NCBI GenBank assembly: GCA_013399305.1
Contig: VXAI01000194.1
Coordinates: 1,192,591 to 1,256,590 of the forward strand
Length of the DNA stretch: 64,000 nt
Reading direction: 5' to 3'
From: Rostratula benghalensis
Taxonomy: Eukaryota > Chordata > Aves > Charadriiformes > Rostratulidae
Part shown: positions 37,460 through 48,600 of the stretch, piece by piece
Numbering within the stretch: the stretch's first letter is position 1
Layout of the letters: every line of letters begins with the position of its first letter
Program-made: the position numbers and the translations under genes
Notes under the pieces: model-generated
Told to the model about the DNA's origin: nothing
Seen by the model: only the letters and a program-made list of their open reading frames with translations
The model's database searches: none

Positions 37460-38639
37460 TGGGTGTGTTGTTCTCAGCCTGGTCAGGCCCAACCCCCTGA
37501 TGGAAGGCACCGAGAAGATAATTGATTTTGCTTCTTAAGCGCCTGCCTAAGAAAATAAAAATCCTGTGTTAGGGTTATAAACTCAGGAGAGGGTTGGGAA
37601 AGCGAGTCGGGAGAGGGGAGGCTTGCTCACCTTTTCTCCATTGCAACTTTCAGGTCACTTAAGGTTAATATTAACTTGTATATATGCTGCCTGGTTAAAC
37701 ACACGTTGACTAACACGTCTGGAGCTGCCAGCTTTTCTGGCTCACGTCGCTGGGACCCCGCGGAGCTGGGTTGTGTGAATGGCTGGCACTTTTACTAGCT
37801 CGCTTCAGGAGCACTTTGCAGCTCGTTGCAACTTGTTTTTAATTTAGTGTAGGGAAGGTGGGGGTTAATATAGGCTCTTTTAATTATTAGCAGTCTGTTA
37901 TATGGGAATAGTACCGTGTTGGGTTTGGTTTTTTGGTTTTTTTTTTTTTTAAAAAAATAATAATAATGCAGCATTACAGAAACGTTTTTTATTAAATTTC
38001 CTGTTGCCGAAGTAGCCGTGGTATTGTGGAATGCTTGGTGATACTTGCATCGGTTAATTCCTGGGTGGTGGTGGAATTAGAGTGGGTGAGGATGGAGGCT
38101 GAACATCTCTCTCTCTTCTGGCCATGTCTTTCCCCTGTCACTGCTGCTGTACCACAGCGCTGCCGAGCCGCAAAGCTCGTCCTGCCGCTGCCCTCTGTGC
38201 CGTGTCTGGCTTTCCCCGGGATCCTGAGCTGTGGGGGGACAATGCCCTGACGTTACCAAACCGTGTTCTGTCTTACCTGTTGTCAGAGAATGTCATCCTT
38301 GTAGTGAGGCTGAGGGAGGAAAGTGGTTTGTTTTGGGGTTTTTAATGATTTTTTTTTAATTTTTTTTTTTTTTTTTGTTCGCAGCTTAAGTCTAGCTCCT
38401 TGTTTCAGAAATTAGTCTTCAGCAGTGACGGCTGAATGTAATTCCTATGCACTGTCTTTGGCACATTCAAGTTGTGTTTTGCAATAGGTCAGGAAGGGAT
38501 AAAATTCCTTGAATTTGAGAATTCCTTGTTTTAACTTAGAGCATCCTAAGACTTCGGCATCCATGCAGTCTTTGGTAAAACGGAGCGTGCATTGTAACAC
38601 AAAAGGCTTTGGTTCTTGGGTGGTTGGTTTGGGATCGTT

Positions 38640-38800
38640 TGGCAGAGGCTGCCCAGAGAGGTGGGGGAGTCTCCATCTCTGGAGACATTCAAACCCCACC
38701 TGGACACGTTCCTGTGGGACCTGCTTCTGGCAGGGGCTTGGACTGGATGATCTCCAGAGCTCCCTTCCAACCCCACAGCATCCTGTGATTTCTGTGATTG
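38640..38800 (+). mobile_element. CR1 LINE 3' fragment
   Basis: It begins GGCAGAGGCTGCCCAGAGAG, contains CTCTGGAGACATTCAAACCC and CTTGGACTGGATGATCTCCA, and ends TTCCAACCCCACAGCATCCT with a GTGATTTCTGTGATTG terminus. It lies in the probable ELK4 3'UTR in the sense orientation. Confidence 0.85.
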
Positions 38801-41039
38801 TTTCTCCCTCCGATACGTTTCAAACCTCAGCTCTTGAGCAAGTAGATCCTTCTTGGGTTTTATAGTGTTCATTTTAGCCACCCTGAAGGCTGTTTGTGTG
38901 CTCTTCCTCTTCCTTTATGCAGCTTTTTGAAGTGTGGTGAGATGCATTAATGCCAGATCCCCTCCTGATTTCAGCTTTCCTTTGCGACCTTCTGCAGGCT
39001 GAGACGTGCTGCGAGTGCCAGCCTGGTGCATTGAGGCAGTTTCTCAGGTGAGCACAGGGTCCTGGTCCCCTTCTGTAGCATTTTCCTAGCCCTGGGGTCA
39101 GAACCCATAGTTCTGACAGCCTCTTGTCTCCCCCGGGGTTTATTCATACACCTTTTAGTTACCTTTTGCTACTGTTTTATAGCATTTTTGTATGTACTCA
39201 CGTTTTCCTATACAATTTAACCTCTTCCATTTTTAATGCGTATTTGTTTACAAGACACATCTCAGTGTTGTATCAAGAGGTCTCTTGGTATTGTCAGCCG
39301 TAAAAATAAAACTACATCAGTAGTTGAGGAACATTGTCAAAGTTGACGTGTATTTTTAAAACTTGATGTTTGAGTTTTAAGGTGTCCATGAGCGATTTTG
39401 TTCTGTTCTGTTCCTTAGTCCTCCCGTGTGAGAAATGACACGTACCTTCTGGCCTCTGAGGTCCTGGGTATGGACATTTTATTTTGTCTTAAGAATCCTG
39501 GAGCACGGATTGCAAACGCCCAGCCCGAGCCCCACAGGATCCTACATTCGGCAGCTAAGTTGGAAAAATCCAGTAGAATTGCAATCGTGTTGCTCAGGAG
39601 CTATTTGGGATGGGGGTTGTCATTAATGAGGTGTAGTCTAAGTCTTGCCGAAACAGGAATTTTTATGGTTTGATTTGAATTTAATTAAGTGGTAATTGGC
39701 AAGGGCTGCTGTTTAGTCTGGGGGGTGGTAGGAAATCTGCTTCGTGCGGAGGCCTTTGGCGGTCGCCGTCCAGCTCTGAGGGGTGGTTGGTCTGTGATGT
39801 GCTAAAGGGGCTCCCCTGAAATCCGAGGTTTGTCCCGTGAAGATGAGAAGAGGAGGCGCGGTGACAGGGTGACAGAGGTTTCCCACACCGTCCCTTGGGG
39901 GCCGGGACCCCAAAGCTTTCTCTTGGATCCACCTCCTTGGCCACGGCGTGGGGCCTCCCTTGGGTGGGGGAGCGTTGGCTGCGCAGGGGCCCTTCCTAAA
40001 AGCTGATTCCGGGAAGGATTTTTGGAAACGGAACCAAATCTTTCCTTCCTTGGCCTGCTTTTGGTCAGGAAGATGGAACAGAGGAGCCACAAAGCCTCAG
40101 CCGCGGCGGTGCTGACTGCTGTCCCTCCTTGTCATTACAGTCCGCCTCCAGCAGAAAGGTTTGGGTCTCCAGTGGATTCCCCCCTGGAGAAAAAGGAAAA
40201 AATCAGGGAGAAATGTGTTCGCTGCAGATGGCTGATAAATCTTTTCTGGAGGGTGCAGCTTTGCCCCCCAACCCGTAACCGTGCTTTGCCAAACCCAGCA
40301 TGACCTGGGAGGTGAGAAGTGTGGGCAGGGACCAATGTTCTTCTTGGATGTGTGTGCTAAGGAGGGTCCCCCATGGGACAGCAAGGTGGCCACTGCCTGT
40401 TAATTATTCTACAAAAAAAAAAAAAAAAGACAAAAAAACCCCCAAGAAAAGGTAAAACTGACTAAGGTAAATCAGGTAAAACTGATTTTGTTTTTATTTA
40501 CCCCTCCCAAAGAATGTAGAAGACGTGGTTTGCGGGGGCTGTTCCAGGCACCTGATAAAAGCATCCTTTGAGAGGGTGGGGGGGAAAAAAAAACCAACCC
40601 CAAACCAACCCCAACCCCTCTCTTCTGGGTCCTGGAGGTGGGACTGCACGAGCTCTCCCCGTGTGAACACGCGTGTGCACGCACGCTCGCTGCCCGGGCG
40701 GGGGGTGTTCCTGACACAGCCCGGCTGTGGAAAAACCAATTTTCCGTGTGGAAAACCAGTTAATGCTCCCAGCAAACACTGCACTCTGCAGTTGCCACTT
40801 GGAAATGTTCTGCACACGCTGGGGAAGGGTTGTCAGGGCTTTTTGGTTTTATTTTTTTTTTTCCTTTTTCCTTCTTTTTTTAGCACTCGAACCAGTTCTG
40901 CCACGGTGTGGACGAATGAGTTGCCAAAGGTTCTTTTTCAATGCCTCTTGGGCGCTGTTGTACGGTGCATCTGCTGACAAAAAAAGTGTCTTAAATGTGT
41001 CTTTGAATGGTTTTATGTTCATGGAACAAAAGTTTGGAC

Positions 41040-41063
41040 TTTTTTTTTTTTTTTTTTTTTTTT
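41040..41063. repeat. poly-T tract (24 bases)
   Basis: One of several long T runs in the ELK4 3' region. A second simple repeat, TTTG repeated four to five times, follows at about 41128-41150. Confidence 0.85.
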
Positions 41064-41661
41064 ACTTAAAACACTTGCTTCTCTGTTGAGCCCATGCGTT
41101 GCAGAGGGTTTTCATCTCAAAGTTAGGATTGTTTGTTTGTTTGTTTGTTTTGGGGTTTTTTTTGACAGGATAACCTTGGGAAAATGGGGGTCTTTTAATG
41201 GGGACAGGAGATGAGGGGGGGGGAGGCTGGAAAGTGTTGTGTGCGGAGCCCAGTTCCTTCAGCAGGCCCAGGCAGCAGCGCTGTACTAATAACTGGAAGC
41301 TGGGTTTTTTTACTGGTTTTTTTTGTTTGTTTAGGGTTATTTTTTTAATTTTTAAATTTTTTTTTTTCCCTGAAAACGGGAAGGCTTTGAGGACAGCCTC
41401 TGCATGGTTCCTGGTGTGTGCTGGGGGGGGTACAGTACCTGGGTTTGCTCTAGGCTCCTTGAGATGTGTTGTGGGGTTTTTTTTTTTGGCTAGCATGTCT
41501 TAAACCTTCAGGCTTTGGCAAAACGGCTTTAGAGAATTGTGTTGACTTTTCGTTCTGCTGTTGTTCAGTTGCACAGAGTTTTATATATATGATGTGCTAG
41601 TTTTAACGTTAATTCTCTGTGAACAGGGTTGAGATTATTCATTGTAGTTTAAAGAGGGGGG

Positions 41662-41693
<32 letters not shown>

Positions 41694-42477
41694 GTTGTAT
41701 TCTAAAACTCCCTTTTGAAAATCTTGTTTGTATTCTGTTGCAGTGTTACCAGATGGCCTTATGTACGTCACAGTGTTTTGTGATAAGTACAGTAGCACAT
41801 TTAATGCTTATCTCTCCCCCCCCCTCTGTTTTTATAGCTGAGAAGTATATTCTTAATAATGGAGAGGAATAGAATTCTAGCAACACGTAGGGTAAGGGTA
41901 GTGCTTGTCTCCTCCTGATGCATCTTAGGGCAGCTGGAATTAATCTGGGGCTCTGAAGAGGGATGGTTGAGCAGTGTGAGGATTTATCTGGAGAATTCTG
42001 AGAATCCCTGGGGCACATCCTGGGCCAGAACCTCCTAAATCAGAAGAGATCCCTCGGCTTCACGGCAGCTGCTCTGACCTGCGCCGGCTGGAGATGGGGG
42101 TCCCTGCTCCCGGGGAGTTTGACTGAAATTTTAGACCCCTGACCCGAATCAGCTGAGGTAACGTGTGACGGTGGTTCTTCTGTTCATTTCCAAAAGTGCA
42201 CCTCTGTTTTGGAAGGTGACTTTGTGACGCCTTGAGTGTTCCTTTTGAGGTTCAGCTGGGCTCTTGGCGAAGGTGGGGGCCTGCGGTGGGATTTCTGCTG
42301 CACCAGCTCCGCCTGGGGCACGCACCGACCGCGCTTCCGTTACTCCTGATCTCGGGAAGGGATTCCATTTCACTCTCCTGAAATTTTACTAGAACCAGCA
42401 GTGGTAAAAATTAGATTGAAAGCAGCAGAGGTTACTCTTTCTGTTACTCTTTCCAGAACAGAATTGCATTTTTTTTT

Positions 42478-42521
42478 CTATATATATGTATACATATATA
42501 CATATACATATACATATATAT
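42478..42521. repeat. AT/ACAT microsatellite
   Basis: Alternating TATA, GTATACATA and CATATACATA units, near-palindromic, in the probable ELK4 3'UTR. Confidence 0.85.
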
Positions 42522-43391
42522 AGAGAGAGTACCAAGTCAAGAGACAAAGCGAGTTGTGGTGTCTCAACTTCCTAAACTGGAGACTTTTTCTAGACACATT
42601 CTTTTAGAGACAACTGTAAATTCCACTGCTTTGGTGCTTTCCTTACAGTTGGGTAAACTTTTGCCTGGCAGAAAATAGCTTCTCAGTCTGACTTTTTTTT
42701 TTTTTTTTTTTTGTGAAAATAATACCTTATAATAAGAGTATCTTAATGCCATTGTGTTTAAAAAAAATAAAAATATGCTGGTATGTAATGCAAGTACATA
42801 AATAGCCAAAGTTTTCAGTAATTGTTCAGTGTTACTAAATTTGCTTTTATTTAACCTTCCAAGAGAACATTAGGAAGACCTTCAGCGTGTTGATATCATA
42901 TTGAGGAAAAAGAAAAAAAAAAAAAAAAAGTCTGATCGACTTGCTTATAGCAGATATGCAGTTATTTGAACACATTTCAGGTTTGCTTGAAGCCAATTCG
43001 GAGACAAAATCCTAAGATGCAAAACTTTTAACTTTGGAGGAAGTGAAGTGCACTGCAAGGGACGCTTCAAAGTCACGAACCATTGGCTGTTGTTATTCAA
43101 ACATCATGAAGGTCTTTCCTGAGCAATCAGGTGACTTTTCTATTGCTTCGATTTTTTGTGCAAAAAAAAAAAAAAAATTAACTAAATCAATGTATTGCAA
43201 TCTTTTTTTAAAAAAAAAATGGGGTGGGAATAGTTAAAGAAAACTATTTTATGTAAGAACTGACAGAGGGATTTGCTTTGTATAATGCAAGCTGGCTTTA
43301 AAAAAAAAAAAGCATTGTAGCAAATTATTCAAGTCAATCATATGTTAATAGTTATGTGCAACCAGACATGCAAAACAATTGTATTTTTTTA

Positions 43392-43397
43392 AATAAA
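43392..43397 (+). terminator. ELK4: candidate distal poly(A) signal of ELK4
   Basis: AATAAA in TTTTTTTAAATAAATATT, followed by a T-rich stretch. A second plus-strand AATAAA lies at 43896-43901. Either could end the ELK4 transcript. Confidence 0.4.
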
Positions 43398-43784
43398 TAT
43401 TTTTAACAAAGTTTCTGATCTTTTTGAGTGCTTTTTTTTTTTTTTTTTTTTTTTTAGTAGAGGAAACTGAAAGTGGCAGCTGGGGTGGGAGTGTGTGTGA
43501 AGGGAGGTCCCCAGCCCTTACATTAACCTGTTCCCAGCAGGGGCTCCATCGCATGGTGCTGGAAGGCAGAGATGGAGCTGCTGCTGCTCATTTTGTAAGT
43601 GCTGCACAGCAGGGTTTTTTTGCCAAATCAGGTATTTTTTTTCTGCTGAAGATTCCCTTCGGTGAGTAGCTCCACCCTCTCTTCCTATATATATAGATCT
43701 ATATCTGTTTAGTGCTGCTAACAAAGTGGGGATTTGAATTGTTATGTTATTCTGAAATGTTATTCTGGCAGCAGCATTTAGCTC

Positions 43785-43790
43785 TTTATT
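43785..43790 (-). terminator. MFSD4A: candidate poly(A) signal of MFSD4A
   Basis: TTTATT on the plus strand reads AATAAA on the minus strand, 1.8 kb after the MFSD4A stop. An alternative ATTAAA lies at 44463-44458, nearer the stop. If 43785 is used with the ELK4 signal at 43896, the two transcripts overlap tail to tail. Confidence 0.3.
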
Positions 43791-43799
43791 ATCCGTGAG

Positions 43800-45560
43800 G
43801 GACTTTCTTTTTTCTTTTTTTTTTTTTTTTTTTTTAAATAGCTGACAGTCAGAGGGGGTGATGGTACCTACGTCATCTGAGTAAGTCTCTTTCAAAATAA
43901 ACTCCCTCATTGTATTGTTCCACCCTGGTTTCCTCCGTCCGGGGAGGGAGAGAATGCTGTCATGGTGGGAGGAGCTCTATTAATGACAGATTGGGGGTGG
44001 GTTTTTTTGCTGCAGATGGGTTTTGCAGTACTTGCTATTTTCATTCTGGCTGTCTCAAGGAGAGTAACAGTGGCATCCTGTGGTGCTGGAGAAGAATTAC
44101 AGCACCTACTGCAGGGAGGGGGGCTCCTGAAAGTCCAGGGATGATGAGTTAAATCCAGAATTCAGCTGTGTTTCCCTCCTTCCTTCCAGTTCCAGGCATA
44201 CGAAGGTAATTCCACAAGTCTACTCTTCTGGGAGATTTTTCTGCAGACCTGCCACCCCCTGGGAGCTTGTTGAAGGTGTTTTACGGAAGGTAAGATCTGC
44301 TTGGGAAAACAGCAATGCTAAAAACCAGTTAAAGAGCTGTTAGATCCAGGCTGGCTTTGAAAGCTAGAACTGGCCAGAGGAGTAGCTGATAGTCTTGGCC
44401 AGGAACAGCTTAAGTTACCCGAGTGCAGCCACGCTGAGAACGTAGCAATCGATCACCTTTAATTAAACACTGCTTTATATACACAGGTACATATGTACAT
44501 CCACATAACAGCAGTTAAAGCAGAAAGAGCACGTCCGATCGCTCGCTGAAAAAACAGCTGTAGCTTTACTTTCCCCTCAAGCCAGTCCTTTCTTCATCAC
44601 TTGCACCCGGGGCATGCGTGGGGTATGAGAGTACCTTTCAGAAGGCACCTGGTATCATAAGTATTGCACAGGTTAAGCAGCTGGAGGCTGGCTCCCAAAT
44701 ACCTCTGGTTTCAGCTTCAACTGGAAGCTAGAAATATAAAACCACCCTAAAAGACACTGCAACTGGAGCAGCTGAACTATAGTGACTTAAAAGCAAAACA
44801 AACCATCACAAGTCATTCATGACTTAAAATTTAAAAAAAAAAAAAAAAAAAAGCTAATGATTTTAGTAATCAAGAAGGCTTAGCATGCTGAACAAGACAC
44901 TGTCTTAGTGACTGTGTCTGATAGTGTGTAATATACAGGAATTAACTGTGCAAATATCGATGGGTCCTGCTACTGCTGTGCACCCGGTGGGTCCCACCGG
45001 TTGTGTAGTTTTTTTCCCCTTTGGAAGCATCCGTGGAGGTGACACATCCTGGAGTCAGCACTGCACAAAAATGAATCCAAATCCAGAATTGTGCTGTAAA
45101 TCGTAGGGGCTTCTGTCCATCCCAGGCCAAAAGGAAGAAAAAAAAAAAAGTCCATTGAGGTCGCTGACTGAGCCAGGAGACAGTCTTATGTACGGAACAG
45201 AGAGAACCTTTTCCTCCCCTTCCTCCCCCCCCCCAGCCCCTTCCATCCTGAATTGGTAAAAAAAGTTCATTTGTAGGAGTAACTGTCCCCTGTCACCCCT
45301 GCTGTATCCCGCAGCCTTTCGGGCAGCATCAGGCTGATGCTGACACTCGTCTTTTTTGGTAGGTGTGAGATGGGCAGCTTGTGCTTAGCTCGACGCAGTG
45401 TTTTAGGAGGTTTTCTTGATTCCGACTCACCCAAGCTAATGTGCTTTTTGACTGCAGAAAAACTGGCATGATTCAGTCATTAAGTGTGAAATCATCCTCA
45501 GGAGTAAAATGCTTAATTGTGTGGTGGTTTTATTGCTTCTCCTAGGGCTCGGCTGCTTCC
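43800..45560 (-). other. MFSD4A: probable 3'UTR of MFSD4A
   Basis: It follows the MFSD4A stop codon at 45561. No gene is seen on either strand. It contains A/T homopolymers (44832-44852) and a C run near 45226-45235. Confidence 0.5.
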
Positions 45561-45625
45561 TTAGCGCTGGTACTGTCCGGTGTCATCTGTTATTGCTGGT
45601 TTGTCAGGTGAGGCATCATCCAGAT
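45561..45625 (-). CDS. MFSD4A: MFSD4A last coding exon (cytosolic tail)
   Basis: The acceptor CATCTTTCAG|AT completes an Asp codon and the exon encodes [20 protein letters not shown] before TAA (45563-45561). The YQR terminus matches the mammalian protein; the rest of the tail is acidic and diverged. Confidence 0.88.
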
Positions 45626-48600
45626 CTGAAAGATGGACATTAGATATTTCACCTGAAGGTACTGACTCTAAAACCTTCTATGAATGTGCACGAGCCCCCC
45701 TCAAACACGGTTGTTGCTGTTAACCCACCACACCAGCTTGTTTACTTGGCTGGCCATGGAAAAAAAAAAAGAAAAGGGTCCATTTTCAGTAACCTGAATG
45801 AATTTTTTGCCAGTCAGACAGTGCTTCTTTACCAAGGGTGCTGATGAAAGCAAGTAGCTGATGCAGACAGAGGCAATACCTAAGAGAAATAGGCTGTTCT
45901 CAAGAGCTGCTGTGGGACAGGAGACCCGCTTTCCCCTGGATTTTAGCCCAGGATCAGTGCAGGGAAGCTTGGGCAGTCTGTATTGGGACTGGAGTGGGCA
46001 CTGGTGGGGCCCCACCTCGAGTACTGTGTCCAGTTTTGGGCCCTGTGCCACTAAAAGAAAAAGACCTTGAGGTGCTGGAGCAGGTCCAGAGAAGGGCAAT
46101 GGAGCTGTGAAGGGTCTGGAGCACAAGTCTTGTAAGGAGCAGCTGAGGGAGCAAAGGAGCGTGGAGCCACTGTGTGTGTGTGTGAGTAAAAATTGGGTAA
46201 TTTTACACAGAAAAGGTTATTAAGCCTTGGAACAGGCTGCCCAGGGAAGGAGTTGAGGCACCATCCCTGGAGGGATTTGAAAACAGTTGACCTAGCAGTG
46301 GTTTAGTGATGGGTTTTATCAGAGTTAGGCTGATGCCTGGACACAATGATCTTAAAAGGTCCCTTCCAACCCAGACAGTTCCATGGCTCTGTTTCTATTA
46401 CATACTCACTGCTGTCTCCAGGAGCAGGGCAGCGCTGTCCCAGCTTTCCCTCTGTGCTGTACAATTCCTCTGTGACCCACAGCCCATTCCTATTTTTTTC
46501 CCCCTTGTTTCTCCAACAGAAAAGCAAGCAAACCCCGAGCTGTGGCTGCCAAGGCTTTGTGGGCAAGTCAAAGCAGGAAGAGGGGGGCAGGAAGCAGCAG
46601 TAAAAGAACCATTTCCTTGCATTTTGCTGAAGTGCTGCACCCTGGCTGTGTGCTGCTGCATGTGCCACTCGTCCTTTCATTCGAAAGCCGGGCTGAGTGC
46701 TGGGGCTTTGCTTTCTTACCTGACGGGGGCTTGGGGTACATCCTGTGGAAAAACACGAGGAAAGCGTAGAAGGTAAAGGCCAAGCCTCCGAAGATCATCC
46801 CACAGACCAGGAAACTGTAGCTGCCCCGGTCGTGAATAATCTGCAATTGGAAGGGGGAGAAGAATTAAAAAAAAAAATAAATAAGGGAGCTGGTGTATCA
46901 CCACAGCACTCAAATCTCTCATTAGCATTCAGCACGGGCTTCACTGTTTGACAGCTTGAGGGTAATGCAGGGCTTTTCCCCAACAGCTCTCCAAAACCAG
47001 GACTAAGGTCTCTATTTAGGGGTTCCCATCAGGTCTTGGCATCCCTTGTCTCCACTTACCGATCCCACCAGTAACTGTAGTACCATCTCTCCAACTCCAG
47101 CTCCAGTCACTAACACGGTTGTGGCACAGCCTGCGGAGAAACAGCACGAAGATGTTGGCAGGGAAGAGGTGGAAGAGCCAGCAGGAGCAGCCTGAGCTGC
47201 TTTAGGCTGCTCTTCCCCGGATCTCTCCATCCAAGATACACAAATACTTCATGCTTGTTCCCACCTAGTGATGGGGACACCTCTCCTAGCCTGAGGTAGT
47301 GCTGAAAAGGTAAAGGTTTAAGCCAAATAACCATCTCCTGTTCTGTCACTTGTCTTTGTTGGCAGGGGTGATGTTGCCTCTTGCTGGAAAGATGGTCATT
47401 CTTCTGCATCACTGCCCCAGAGACGGAGGTTGGCACAGACCTCCTGTAAGAGCTGGCCAAACGCTAGGGTTTTCAGTTTGCTGATAAGCTGGGTGATGCT
47501 TCTCTGAACTGGCTGCCTGTAAGCTTCTAACGCAGACATTGTCAGTCCCTGAGAACCCTAAAGCTGCAGGAAATAAAGAACAAGGCTGGATCCTGCCTGT
47601 AGCAGATATCAGTACTGAGGGCAGGATATGTGCGGTTTTTCATAGAATCATAGAATGGTTCAGGTTGGAAGGGACCTTAAAGATCAAGTTCCAACCCCAC
47701 CTGCCCTGGGCAGGGACACTTCCCACCAGACCAGGTTGCTCCAAGCCCCCTCCAACCTGGCCTTGAACCCCTCCAGGGATGGGGCAGCCACAGCTTCTCT
47801 GGGCAACCTGGGCCAGGCTCTCACCACCCTCACAGCAAATAAGTTCTTTCTGGTATCTCATCTAAATCTGTTCTTTTTCAATTTAAAACGATTACCCCTC
47901 ATCCTATAGCTCCACTTCCTGACAGAGTCCCTCTGTATCTCTCCTGTAGCTCTCTTCAGGTACTGGAAGGCTGCTCTAAGGTCTCCCCCAGAGCCTTCTC
48001 TTCTCCAGGCTGAACAACCCCAACTCTTTCACCCTGTTGTCATAGGAATGGTGCCCCAGCCTTCTCATCGTTTTCCGACTACAAGCTTGAATAAACACTG
48101 TGTTCGGGAGAGTAAATCTTTCTTCTGGCTCTTCTAGACATCCCTGAGGGGGGAAGGAGGTACTTGAGCTCTTGTCTGGAACACCCTCCTGTGCTCAAAT
48201 CCCCTCTCACCTCTGTACTGCAGGATGTCCTCGGTGTAGGCCAGCATGCTGGGGAACGTGCTGCTGAGGAACAGCCCCAGTGACGCCGTCCCCACGAACA
48301 AGAAGACAACGCTGTAGGAGAAAATCAGGAGCAGGAGGAAGGTGATGAGGACTCCAACCTGTGGACAAGACACACACAGAGTCAGGAGCTGCAATAGGCC
48401 TTAGACTGTATTTTATTTTTTTGGTAGAGAACAGTCTGGAAAAGAAAATAAACAATATTGAAAAAAAAAGATTACAATCTCTGAACAACAAAGGTAACTA
48501 ATCAAATAAAATCCATCTAGAGAAAAAAACCAATCAATTCCTAGAGAAAAGGAGGCTGAGGGGGAGACCTCCTCACTCTATCCAACTCACTCCTCTCCAA

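Larger units (their letters stand above)
34887..43397 (+). other. ELK4: probable long 3'UTR of ELK4
   Basis: About 8.5 kb without a supported gene, rich in T runs (35033, 36891, 41040, 42693) with several AATAAA signals (about 35019, 37554, 39305) that could give shorter isoforms. It contains a CR1 copy (38640-38800), a 22-bp tandem repeat (37416-37459) and a TATACA microsatellite (42478-42521). ELK4 has a long 3'UTR in mammals as far as I recall. The distal AT-rich part (42840-43400) has the texture of conserved 3'UTR. Where the transcript ends is inferred. Confidence 0.5.
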
